This document shows positions 1 to 8,304 of a stretch of 64,000 nucleotides of DNA, piece after piece. Each line of letters opens with the position of its first letter. Positions within the stretch are counted from its first letter, which is position 1. This DNA comes from Bacteroides coprosuis DSM 18011. GTDB taxonomy: Bacteria > Bacteroidota > Bacteroidia > Bacteroidales > Bacteroidaceae. Position numbers and translations under genes: made by a program. The stretch is taken from positions 235,780 to 299,779 of the forward strand of contig CM001167.1 of NCBI GenBank assembly GCA_000212915.1, given 5' to 3'. The notes below the pieces were generated by a model, which made no database searches, had not been told where the DNA came from, and saw only the letters and a list, made by a program, of their open reading frames with translations.

Positions 1-69
1 CCCTCGACTTGCATGTGTTAAGCCTATAGCTAGCGTTCATTCCTGAGCCAGGATCAAACTCTTCATTGT
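1..69 (-). rRNA. rrs: 16S ribosomal RNA, 5' end (partial)
   Basis: The reverse complement carries the universal 16S 5' sequence (GAGTTTGATCCTGGCTCAG), then the AACGCTAGC and CTTAACACATGCAAGTCGA stretches typical of Bacteroidales. By alignment to the E. coli 5' end, nucleotide 1 falls at about position 69. The rest of the gene lies beyond the left edge. The exact mature 5' end depends on processing and is approximate. Confidence 0.95.
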
Positions 70-232
70 AGAAAAATCTTTATAATTTTTGTTCAGGATA
101 TCCAAATTTTCAAGAATGACGGTTATTTACCATGATAATAATATTATTATCTGTTCTTGTACTACTTGTATTGTTTATGTAAAATTTTCAAAGATCGCTT
201 ATCTTAAATCGGCTTCGTTTTAGAAGCGAGTG

Positions 233-263
233 CAAAGGTATAAACTCTAAATTTAATATCAAA
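233..263 (-). promoter_or_regulatory. rRNA operon promoter P1 (Bacteroidota type)
   Basis: On the minus strand TTTG (263-260) is followed by exactly 19 nt and then TACCTTTG (240-233), a full match to the Bacteroidota consensus TTTG-N19-TAnnTTTG. It points at the 16S gene and implies a leader of about 155 nt. Of the three candidate promoters upstream of 16S this is the best match and the closest. Confidence 0.78.
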
Positions 264-340
264 ATAAAAAGTGATCTTTTTATTTCTTTATTTCTTATCA
301 GAGTGTCTTCCTTAGCCCGTATGTTTTAGATTTCAGTTTG

Positions 341-373
341 CAAAGATAAGAAAACTATTCCGGATCCTCCAAA
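341..373 (-). promoter_or_regulatory. rRNA operon promoter P2 (candidate)
   Basis: Minus-strand -7 element TATCTTTG at 348-341, with TTTG at 373-370 spaced 21 nt away instead of 19. The -7 element is a full match but the spacing is off, so activity is less certain than for P1. Confidence 0.5.
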
Positions 374-458
374 CCTTTTTGCCAAAACTTTTTCGCTAGT
401 AAACCTTCAGTCCAATATGTCAATTTTTGTATGCCCTGTTACTCTTACAAAGCGGGTG

Positions 459-490
459 CAAAAGTAAGCGCTTTTTGACTTCAATCCAAA
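459..490 (-). promoter_or_regulatory. rRNA operon promoter P3 (candidate)
   Basis: Minus-strand -7 element TACTTTTG at 466-459 with TTTG at 490-487, spacing 20 nt. It shares a GTGCAAA context (plus strand) with P1. With P1 and P2 it would form a tandem array of start sites for the rRNA operon. Confidence 0.52.
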
Positions 491-719
491 TATATGAATA
501 CTTTATTTCTGAATTTTTTATTCCTATTTACTTAATATCCTATCAATCTTATTCTTATAACGAATTCTTTTTTTAATCAATTCTCAAAGGCAATACAAGT
601 AGGTTACTTTATATACATTATTATATATGCACCCTAAACCTCACTTTTTAAATAATCTCGAAAAGAGCTCAAGTTTATCGATTTTAAGTTCATTTGCCCA
701 ATACCAGAAATAACTTTAA
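491..719. other. AT-rich spacer upstream of the rRNA promoters
   Basis: No credible reading frame, tRNA or strong hairpin was seen here. It separates the outermost candidate rRNA promoter from the palindrome that follows the MBOAT gene. It could hold upstream activating sequence for rRNA transcription, but nothing in it shows this directly. Confidence 0.4.
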
Positions 720-790
720 CCCTTTGATCGTAATGACATGTCGGTGTCATGATGAATGCATGACACCGACATCGTGTTACGAGCAAAGGG
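720..790. repeat. Long imperfect palindrome with ATGACACCGACAT core
   Basis: Two 32-bp arms (720-751 and 759-790) are inverted copies with 5 mismatches, separated by 7 nt. The inner 14 bp (738-751 against 759-772) are perfect and contain ATGTCGGTGTCAT and its complement; the outer CCCTTTG/CAAAGGG pair is also perfect. It lies downstream of the MBOAT gene and upstream of the rRNA promoters. There is no clear T-run, so it is not a standard terminator. The same core occurs near 33973 and 56603. Confidence 0.8.
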
Positions 791-864
791 GGCATTCATG
801 GAGAATTACCGATTAAATCTATTACCAAAGAAAGCAAAAGAGTCTTTTGTGTTTGACTAACCGA

Positions 865-2358
865 TTAAAATTGAAAATAAATAAATGGTTGTATATCACT
901 ACTCTTTATCTGAAGTACTAAAAAGATCAGCAATAAAAAGAGAAGGGCCTTTGCTAAGAATGGTAACTTAATAATAAAAACACAAAATCTATTTTCCGAT
1001 TTTCTTGGTAAGAAGTGTAAGACATAGCCTAGCGCAATCAAAACAAAGACTTTCCAATACCCCATAATTAATTGTGGAAGTAACTCGGGACGGAAAGACT
1101 TAAAAATCTGAGTAAGCATATCTACTGCATCAGAAAAATGAGGGTTCCTAAAAAATATCCAAGTGAAACAAATAAAATGGAAAGTTAGAATAACCCCTCC
1201 AACTCTTAATAAACCCGAACTTTGAACTCCTTTTTCTCTACCTCGTATCAGCATAATTACTTTATGGAAAGCTAAAGCTAAACCATGCATACCTCCCCAT
1301 AATACAAAGTTCAATGAAGCTCCATGCCACAGCCCACCTAACAACATTGTTATTAACAAGTTCAGTAACTGCCTAACTTTCCCTTTCCGATTACCTCCTA
1401 AAGAAATATAAAGATAGTCTTTCAACCAACTAGACAGTGAGATATGCCAACGCCTCCAAAACTCAGTAATACTACTAGACTGATAAGGAGAATCAAAGTT
1501 TATGTTAAACTTAAATCCGAGCAACAAAGCTAAGCCAATAGCCATATCACTATACCCAGAAAAGTCGCAATATATTTGCAGTGCATAACCATACACACCG
1601 AATAGATTCTCAACTCCCGAATAAAGAGTAGGATTATCAAAGATACGTTCAACAAAGTTTACGCTAATATAATCTGAAATAACTGCCTTTTTAAACAGCC
1701 CACATATAATAAAATACATCCCTCGCCCAAACATCTCCTTGGAGACCAATAGAGGCTTACGTATTTGAGGAATAAAATCCCTAGCCCTAACAATAGGTCC
1801 TGCTACTAACTGGGGAAAGAACGAAACATAAAAAGCATAATCCAATAAGCGGTTAAGTGGCTGTATCTTTCCTCTATAGACGTCTATCGTATAACTAAGA
1901 GATTGAAAAGTAAAAAAAGAAATACCTACTGGTAAGAATATATCAAAGGGTGTGAAATCCGAACCAGAGATTTTAGCAATAATATCTCCAAAGAAATTAG
2001 TGTATTTGAAATATACCAGCAAACCTAAGTTTATCATTAAACTTAGTACAACATATATTTTACGTTCTTTTACTAGTTTATGTTCTACAATACATTTAGC
2101 CAAAAAGAAATCAGCACAAGTTACAATACCCAATAAAAAGAAGTAAATACCACTGCTTTTATAATAAAAATAATAAGAAAACGCAGTTACAAAAAGGATA
2201 CGAGCTGTATCTCTCTTTTTAAGAGCATAATAGATGATAATAAAACCTAAAAACAACCATAAAAAAACTCCGCTACTAAATATCATAGGAGCTTTAGGGT
2301 CGTAAGTAAGCACATCTGCTAGTCTATTAAAATCTAAATCAAAGGATAATATATTCAT
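865..2358 (-). CDS. MBOAT family O-acyltransferase (AlgI/DltB-like)
   Basis: A 497-residue polytopic membrane protein with many hydrophobic segments. The signature FWRRWHISLSSWLKDYLY sits at about 300-317, and the presumed catalytic histidine is H345 in GGLWHGAS, as in AlgI and DltB. Such enzymes take acyl groups, usually acetyl, from the cytoplasmic side and pass them across the membrane to an exported polysaccharide, teichoic acid or peptidoglycan. The start overlaps the end of the upstream SGNH gene by 20 nt, so the two are translationally linked. Last gene of a three-gene operon. The family is clear; the glycan acceptor is not identifiable. Confidence 0.92.
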   Translation of the reverse strand: MNILSFDLDFNRLADVLTYDPKAPMIFSSGVFLWLFLGFIIIYYALKKRDTARILFVTAFSYYFYYKSSGIYFFLLGIVTCADFFLAKCIVEHKLVKERKIYVVLSLMINLGLLVYFKYTNFFGDIIAKISGSDFTPFDIFLPVGISFFTFQSLSYTIDVYRGKIQPLNRLLDYAFYVSFFPQLVAGPIVRARDFIPQIRKPLLVSKEMFGRGMYFIICGLFKKAVISDYISVNFVERIFDNPTLYSGVENLFGVYGYALQIYCDFSGYSDMAIGLALLLGFKFNINFDSPYQSSSITEFWRRWHISLSSWLKDYLYISLGGNRKGKVRQLLNLLITMLLGGLWHGASLNFVLWGGMHGLALAFHKVIMLIRGREKGVQSSGLLRVGGVILTFHFICFTWIFFRNPHFSDAVDMLTQIFKSFRPELLPQLIMGYWKVFVLIALGYVLHFLPRKSENRFCVFIIKLPFLAKALLFLLLIFLVLQIKSSDIQPFIYFQF

Positions 2359-3223
2359 TATAGGCTTTTATTATAGCTTCACAAAATAAGTCTGCCTGCA
2401 ACTCATACCCTTCTGGTAAATAATGAATATGATCAGGTCTTAATAATTTAGCTTTACTCCAATTGTCACAAGCGAATTGAGAACCACCCACTACAGTAAA
2501 CAAATCCCAATAGGCCATTTTCTTATCCATGGCATAATTTTTAATGATTTGTACAGCTTTATCAGTCCGTGGATTTATTTTATAAACTCTCCTACCCTTT
2601 CTTTCATACGAACCTGGAGGAGTAGTTAATATAATAGGTATATCTGGTAGTAAAGCTCTGATTTCGTGTACCAACTCATCTAGTTGGCGATAATGAATAT
2701 TAGGATCATATCGCCTATTATGGCTTTCATTAGTACCAAAAGATAAGATTAATAAATCGGGCTGAAATTCTTTAATTCTATCTAAGCGATCGGGACGATT
2801 AAAAGATCGAGCAACAGCTCCATTAATACCAAAATCATCATACCATAAAGAGGAAAAATAAGAACTTAACTTTCTAGCAATACTTTCAGTAAAAAAATGC
2901 CCTCTTATATGGCTATCCCCTACATGCAGCACTCTAACACTATCTTTTAAAACACCTTCTCTACTCAACCTTAGTTTATAAAAAAAGGATTCTAGAGAAT
3001 GCTTACTATCAATAATACGATTTTCAGACAGTCCTTTAAAAAGACTAGGAATTGATGCCTTAAAATCTGATAAATCGAGAGGTTGTGCCCAATTAGTCAT
3101 GGGAAGTATTGGAGCTGGAGAACGATGCATTGGAGGATGTAAAGGGAATGCATCCTGAGCTTGGATAGAGAAAACCATTCCAAACAAGGCTAAAATAATG
3201 ATGTGTATTTTACTGACCCGCAT
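2339..3223 (-). CDS. Secreted SGNH/GDSL-type hydrolase or acyltransferase
   Basis: I start it at the ATG ending at 3223, which has GGAGAGGT just upstream and gives a clean signal peptide (hydrophobic residues 6-20, then QAQ). A longer in-frame start exists but lies deep in the upstream gene. The 294-residue product shows SGNH blocks: GDSH at 102-105 (nucleophile S104), GTNE at 163-166 and DHIH at 264-267 (D264, H267). Family members hydrolyse esters or move acetyl groups on glycans. Its start overlaps the upstream gene by 14 nt and its end overlaps the MBOAT gene by 20 nt. With MBOAT it resembles PatA/PatB-like or AlgI/AlgX-like pairs; the substrate is unknown. Confidence 0.85.
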   Translation of the reverse strand: MRVSKIHIIILALFGMVFSIQAQDAFPLHPPMHRSPAPILPMTNWAQPLDLSDFKASIPSLFKGLSENRIIDSKHSLESFFYKLRLSREGVLKDSVRVLHVGDSHIRGHFFTESIARKLSSYFSSLWYDDFGINGAVARSFNRPDRLDRIKEFQPDLLILSFGTNESHNRRYDPNIHYRQLDELVHEIRALLPDIPIILTTPPGSYERKGRRVYKINPRTDKAVQIIKNYAMDKKMAYWDLFTVVGGSQFACDNWSKAKLLRPDHIHYLPEGYELQADLFCEAIIKAYNEYIIL

Positions 3224-4691
3224 ATACCTCTCCTTTCTCAAAATCTGACTTACCTCTTTTAATAGATTCAAACAATTTCTTAGCCAAGAAACGTCCCCCT
3301 CTAAAATTGATATGCGTATAATCAAAATTAGCTTTTGCGGGTTCATCATGAACTAAATCATACATACTGCTTTCTCCACCCATAGCCTCAAACATATTCC
3401 AAAAAGCTATTTTATTATCTTTTGCTATCTGTCTCTGTATTTTTAAAAAGTATTTTATTTCAGGCATCGTCTGATAAGTTCCATCATCTGCTTTGTAATC
3501 TCTATCACCCACACTTAATAAAAGTATTCCTGCTTGAGGGAAACACTCTTTCAAGTAGGATATTACTTTATTCATTCTTACTCTATAATAATTGTAATCA
3601 TATACCTTCTTAGAAACGACATTGAGTCCATATTGAAGCACGATTAAATTATAAGGACGTAAAGTATTGAATTCTTGAATATTCTTTCGAGGGATACTTT
3701 GTAGAGAATAACCTGAACTACCTCTTAAGGAGAAGTTGTCGAGAATAACACCATCTTTACCATCCATAGCAGTACCATAAAAAACGGAAGTAGAATCAGA
3801 TAGTATTGTCCATTTCACTCTCCCAATAGAACCCTGTACAACTACAGATTGTAACTCTTGAGAACCTTCAATATAAAACGGCTCTTGTACTCCTCCATTT
3901 ATCTGAGATGTAAGAGTTAATGGATATTTATTAGAGAAAAAGATAGATGCTACTTGGCAAGTATCTAAATGTGTTCCATATCTTTTTTGACCCTTCATCT
4001 GCACAAAAGCGTTTTTTTTGGGAATAAAATAATGACCTGAAACACCTTGATATTTATTTTTAAAAGAAGATGTATCTGTTACCGAGTAGCTACTCCAACC
4101 TTGAAAATTATGTATAACAGTTGGACGAAATCCATTTGTTTCCGAAGTAATTGGAACAAAACCGACACCACTTCCACCATATTCAGACTGAAGACAAGCA
4201 CGCAAATCTCCAGTTAAAATATCAGCTTCAATAAATGAATCTCCAAACACAGCAATTCTAGCATACTCTTCAGATTCTTTTATTGCATTGAGAGCTTCGT
4301 AAAATGGAGACATACCACAACCTGAAACATCAGAATAATCTACTATATGAGTGATACCTTCTTCATCAGTATCTTCGTCAACCCACTTCTCATTTGCAAA
4401 AATACGCTTAACTACTTTAGTAGTATCCACTAAGGTATTTATATTTATTTGTGTTGAGTCTTTATTTATATCTAATGAATCTATCTCAGGGACTGAATCT
4501 GCATCTACTAACAAATCTGGAATTTCAACAAAGGGAAGCTCTTCTTTAATAGGCTTCCTAACATCAGCTAATATATCAATTACACGAAGATTATAACCTG
4601 CTACAGTTATTTGTGGAAGTTTGTTAAGAGCTAATAAAGCACCCACAATAACAACTGTCAATAACAAGGTATATATTAAATAATTTTTCAT
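3210..4691 (-). CDS. Membrane-anchored SGNH-like protein of the O-acylation operon
   Basis: 493 residues with one N-terminal membrane anchor (about 3-22) and an acidic linker (45-120). The SGNH-like domain has GDSF at 150-153 (S152) and DYTH at 457-460 (D457, H460), so the catalytic Ser-Asp-His set is present. The block III motif is less standard (QYGLN). The middle section, about 210-320, has no motif I recognise and may be a carbohydrate-binding insert. First gene of the operon, with a Bacteroidota -7 element at 4714-4721 just upstream. It probably acts in the periplasm, taking acyl groups delivered by the MBOAT protein. Confidence 0.78.
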   Translation of the reverse strand: MKNYLIYTLLLTVVIVGALLALNKLPQITVAGYNLRVIDILADVRKPIKEELPFVEIPDLLVDADSVPEIDSLDINKDSTQININTLVDTTKVVKRIFANEKWVDEDTDEEGITHIVDYSDVSGCGMSPFYEALNAIKESEEYARIAVFGDSFIEADILTGDLRACLQSEYGGSGVGFVPITSETNGFRPTVIHNFQGWSSYSVTDTSSFKNKYQGVSGHYFIPKKNAFVQMKGQKRYGTHLDTCQVASIFFSNKYPLTLTSQINGGVQEPFYIEGSQELQSVVVQGSIGRVKWTILSDSTSVFYGTAMDGKDGVILDNFSLRGSSGYSLQSIPRKNIQEFNTLRPYNLIVLQYGLNVVSKKVYDYNYYRVRMNKVISYLKECFPQAGILLLSVGDRDYKADDGTYQTMPEIKYFLKIQRQIAKDNKIAFWNMFEAMGGESSMYDLVHDEPAKANFDYTHINFRGGRFLAKKLFESIKRGKSDFEKGEVYAGQ

Positions 4692-4713
4692 TTCTCTTTA
4701 TATCAAAGTGTTG

Positions 4714-4721
4714 CAAAGATA
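4714..4721 (-). promoter_or_regulatory. Promoter -7 element of the MBOAT/SGNH operon
   Basis: Minus-strand TATCTTTG, a full match to the Bacteroidota -7 element TAnnTTTG, about 23 nt before the start codon at 4691. No TTTG is seen 19 nt upstream, so the -33 part is weak. It supports separate transcription from the efflux operon. Confidence 0.55.
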
Positions 4722-4741
4722 AGGAAATCATATATACATGA

Positions 4742-4777
4742 AGGGGAGAACACTCATAATTTTGAGTATTCTCCCCT
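4742..4777 (-). terminator. Hairpin after the efflux operon (probable terminator)
   Basis: Fifteen-bp inverted repeat, AGGGGAGAACACTCA against TGAGTATTCTCCCCT, with a 6-nt loop. The single non-Watson-Crick position is a G-U pair only in minus-strand RNA, which agrees with transcription coming from the efflux operon. There is no strong U-run after it, so termination may be partial. Confidence 0.55.
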
Positions 4778-4803
4778 CCTATTTAACAATACAACTATGC
4801 TAA

Positions 4804-5097
4804 TTAAATGTATTGTTCTACATTCCAAACGAAAGCCCTTAGTCCTAATTGCTCTCTAGATTCATCCATACGCTTTAGCACTGTTAATAAAGGCTCAACT
4901 CTATCATCCTCTACCATTGCTAAAATAGCTGAACACATAGCAGGCCAAGCATGACTGCCAAAATGAGGCTCTCCTGTTTCAGATCCACGTCCTTTGACCT
5001 GATCCCAATATGTAAAACCTCTACAGTTCAATCTATCTAGTGCGGCCACTACACGTTCATAATGCGCCTGATCAAATGTTATCAAAACAGATTTCAT
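4804..5097 (-). CDS. Small PII-like protein of an RND efflux operon
   Basis: A 97-residue soluble protein with no signal or membrane segment. Its size and layout (an initial strand MKSVLITFD, a central loop rich in G, E and H at about 30-50, then helix and strand) resemble PII-like/CutA-like small trimeric ferredoxin-fold proteins. It sits 32 nt after the RND permease on the same strand, so it is very likely cotranscribed with it. Family members bind small ligands or nucleotides and adjust transporters. A link to the pump is inference from position, and the fold call is moderate. Confidence 0.6.
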   Translation of the reverse strand: MKSVLITFDQAHYERVVAALDRLNCRGFTYWDQVKGRGSETGEPHFGSHAWPAMCSAILAMVEDDRVEPLLTVLKRMDESREQLGLRAFVWNVEQYI

Positions 5098-5129
5098 TTC
5101 TATTCTTTTTTATAATACACACGGTATTA

Positions 5130-8100
5130 TTATTTGTTAGATATTCCTTTAAAAAATTCTTTCATTTCACTATTCTCATTAACTTTCCGTCTTTGGTGTT
5201 TTATACCTGTCCCTGCAAAAATACAATAGAGTGTAGGTATTAATAATAAAGTAAGCACAGTTGAAACCGTAAGCCCACCAATTACAGCTACTGCCATAGG
5301 ACGCCACATTTCAGAACCTTGACCTGTACTAATAGCCATAGGAACCATCCCTAAAATAGTAGTAGCTGTAGTCATTAATACTGGACGAAGACGACTCTTT
5401 CCTGATGTTATTACCGAATTAATTACAGACATCCCTCTTTCTCTACAAAGAGTTATATAATCTATCAACACAATACCATTTTTTACTACAATACCAATCA
5501 ACATAATAGCACCAAGCAAACTCATGACACTGAGTGTACTACGAGTCATAAACAAAGCCATTAATACTCCGCTAAAGGCAAAGGGTAATGAAAACATAAT
5601 AATAAATGGATAAGTTAATGATTCAAACTGAGCGGCCATAACAATAAACACTAATATAATTATAAGCAAGGCTAAGACACTAAGATCTCTAAAAGACTCC
5701 TGCTGATCTTCAAAAGAACCTGCTATCTGAATGTTTATACCTTGTGGTATATCCATCTGACGAATTACTTGATTTCCGCTTTGAACAACTTCACCCAATG
5801 CTGCACCTGATATAGTAGCAGAAACGGTAACTATACGTTCTCTATTTTTTCTTTCAATAGTGGGTGGTGCAAACTTTTCAACAACTTTGCCTACATCCTT
5901 CACTCGAACAGGTTCTCCCTGATTATTGTAGATTAGTATTTCTTCAATGTTAGTCAAACTAGTACGAAACTCAGGAGCATACCTCACTTTTATATCATAT
6001 TCGTCACCATCTTCACGATATTTAGATGCGATTGCACCATTTACTCGATTACGAAGATATGTACCAGCTGTAGATAAATTAAGACCATGTACTGCTAGTT
6101 TTTCACGATCAAATTCTACCTGATATTCTGGTTGATAATCGCTTCTACTAATTAACACTTCAGAGACTCCTTTCACCTCTAATAATCTACGTTTTAAGTC
6201 GGCGGCAACACTATCCGTTTTAGCCATATCGTAACCATAGATTTCAAAATCGGCCGAAGCTTGACCAGCAATACCTGTATTACTTCCCCCAAGAATAACC
6301 TGTGATTTACTAAATTCTGGATAATGTTTTAAATCCTCACGCATTAAATCACAAACCTCTTCCAAAGATCTTTGACGATCTCCAGGATTTTGAAGACGAA
6401 TATTAAATGAAACGATATGAGATCCATTATCTTGCATCGAAGCAAAAGTATTATCACTATCAGCTTGGCCTACAGTATAATTACAAACAATAATCTCTTC
6501 TTTGTATTTCTGCATCCATTCATTAGTTAACTTCTGCGAAATCGCTTGTGCTACTTCTTTACGTGTACCAATAGGCAGCTCTAATTTTACCGCAATACGA
6601 GCATTGTCTTGTGCAGGGAAAAACTCTGTACTAATCCCCTTAATACAGAATAAGCTCACCACAAAAAAAGCGATACACAATAAAACAATTATAGTACGAT
6701 GTCTTACTGCCCAATTCAATGTTTTAGCATATACTACATCTAATCCATCTAGCACTTTTTCAATTGGAGTAAAAAATAGCTTATAAATCTTCGAAGAAGA
6801 GTTTTCTCTTTTCAATAATTGAGAACAAAGCATAGGTGTCAAGGAAAGAGCGGCTAATGTAGATATAAACATAATAGCACACATCATCCAACCCAACTGT
6901 CTAAACATCACCCCTGTAATACCACTAACCATCGTTAATGGAAAAAACACAGCAATCATAGTCAATGTAGATGCAATAACAGATATAGCTACTTCATTTG
7001 TTCCATGAACAGCAGCTTGTTTGGGTTCAGAGCCTCTTTCAATATGAGTCGTGACATTCTCAAGAACCACAATCGCATCATCCACCACCATTCCTATCGC
7101 AATAGAAAGTGATGAGAGTGAAATAATATTAAGGGTATTTCCTGATATTGCTAAATAAATAAAGGATGCAATCAAGGATAATGGTATCGTTATACAAATA
7201 ATTAATGTAGCTCTCCATCTTCCTAAGAACACAAACACCACAATAACCACGAATATTAAAGCATAGAATACCGTTTCTGTTAAACTGTTTATAGTATTTA
7301 ATATATTTTCAGAAGTATCCACGATAATTCCCAACTTCACATCTGTGGGTAAAGTCTCTTGAAGTCGAGGCATTGCATCTAATACAGCTTTTGATATATT
7401 TACAGAGTTTGCACCTGATTGTTTTTGAACAATAATCATAGCACCCTGCTTACCATTATTATAAGCTTCTTGAGATCTTTCTTCTACTGTATCAACAACT
7501 TTCGCTACATCCCTTAGATAAATATTAGCACCCTTATGGCTCCCTATTACAATATCATTCAACTGTGAAGCATCCGTGAACTCTCCTTCAACACGTAAGG
7601 AGAAAGTTTCGTTACCAATATCAAAATTACCACCGGGTATGTTTTTGTTCTCAGCACCGATAACAGCACTGATCGCCTCTATCGTCAAATTATAAGCTTC
7701 TAACTTTCCTGGATCACAATAAACTTGTAACTCTCTCTTGGGAGCACCACTAATAGACACTGTACCAACACCTGGTATCCTAGCTAACGGATTCACCACA
7801 TTGTCATCTAATATTTTATATAGAGCAGATTGACTCTCTTCTGCCTGCACTGACAACACAACGATAGGAATCATATCTGTACTAAACTTAAATATGATCG
7901 GAGTTTCTGAATCATCAGGAAGATATGAAGTAATCATATCTAGTTTGTCACGTACGTCATTTGTCAAGACATCAATGTCATATCCATATTCAAATTCCAA
8001 AGTAATAATGGACATATTCTCCGAAGATCTCGAAGAAATATGCTTTAAATTACTCACTGAATTCAATGTATTCTCTAATGGTCTCGTTACATTATTCTCA

Positions 8101-8276
8101 ATATCCGAAGCACTTGCACCAGGATAGGCAGTCATAACCATAATGGTATTTGTATCAATATCTGGATACAAATCGACAGGCAGTTTGGATAAAGAAAAGA
8201 GACCAAATATCACTACTGCTAAAAAACAGAGTGAGGTCATAATCGGCTTTTTAACCGAACCTTCGTATAAACTCAT
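5130..8276 (-). CDS. RND efflux transporter permease, HAE1/AcrB type
   Basis: 1048 residues, the usual AcrB length, with the RND layout: one membrane helix near residues 10-32, a large periplasmic loop, helices from about 335, a second large loop and helices to the end. The proton-relay pair D399-D400 lies in GMVVDDAIVVLEN, and a lysine lies in GIVVKNGIVLIDY at about 930. It forms the inner-membrane trimer of a tripartite drug or bile-salt pump driven by proton motive force. The adaptor gene ends 28 nt upstream. Substrates cannot be read from sequence. Confidence 0.95.
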   Translation of the reverse strand: MSLYEGSVKKPIMTSLCFLAVVIFGLFSLSKLPVDLYPDIDTNTIMVMTAYPGASASDIENNVTRPLENTLNSVSNLKHISSRSSENMSIITLEFEYGYDIDVLTNDVRDKLDMITSYLPDDSETPIIFKFSTDMIPIVVLSVQAEESQSALYKILDDNVVNPLARIPGVGTVSISGAPKRELQVYCDPGKLEAYNLTIEAISAVIGAENKNIPGGNFDIGNETFSLRVEGEFTDASQLNDIVIGSHKGANIYLRDVAKVVDTVEERSQEAYNNGKQGAMIIVQKQSGANSVNISKAVLDAMPRLQETLPTDVKLGIIVDTSENILNTINSLTETVFYALIFVVIVVFVFLGRWRATLIICITIPLSLIASFIYLAISGNTLNIISLSSLSIAIGMVVDDAIVVLENVTTHIERGSEPKQAAVHGTNEVAISVIASTLTMIAVFFPLTMVSGITGVMFRQLGWMMCAIMFISTLAALSLTPMLCSQLLKRENSSSKIYKLFFTPIEKVLDGLDVVYAKTLNWAVRHRTIIVLLCIAFFVVSLFCIKGISTEFFPAQDNARIAVKLELPIGTRKEVAQAISQKLTNEWMQKYKEEIIVCNYTVGQADSDNTFASMQDNGSHIVSFNIRLQNPGDRQRSLEEVCDLMREDLKHYPEFSKSQVILGGSNTGIAGQASADFEIYGYDMAKTDSVAADLKRRLLEVKGVSEVLISRSDYQPEYQVEFDREKLAVHGLNLSTAGTYLRNRVNGAIASKYREDGDEYDIKVRYAPEFRTSLTNIEEILIYNNQGEPVRVKDVGKVVEKFAPPTIERKNRERIVTVSATISGAALGEVVQSGNQVIRQMDIPQGINIQIAGSFEDQQESFRDLSVLALLIIILVFIVMAAQFESLTYPFIIMFSLPFAFSGVLMALFMTRSTLSVMSLLGAIMLIGIVVKNGIVLIDYITLCRERGMSVINSVITSGKSRLRPVLMTTATTILGMVPMAISTGQGSEMWRPMAVAVIGGLTVSTVLTLLLIPTLYCIFAGTGIKHQRRKVNENSEMKEFFKGISNK

Positions 8277-8304
8277 AATTAGTCTTTATTTCTATTTTGT
8301 ACTT

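Noticed and set aside
1952-2146. Plus-strand frame inside the MBOAT gene
   Set aside because: Antisense shadow of a clearly coding gene, without a ribosome-binding site or recognisable product.
2339-3349. Longer version of the secreted SGNH protein starting at 3349
   Set aside because: The extra 42 residues lie within the upstream gene and hide an obvious signal peptide; the ATG at 3223 has a good ribosome-binding site.
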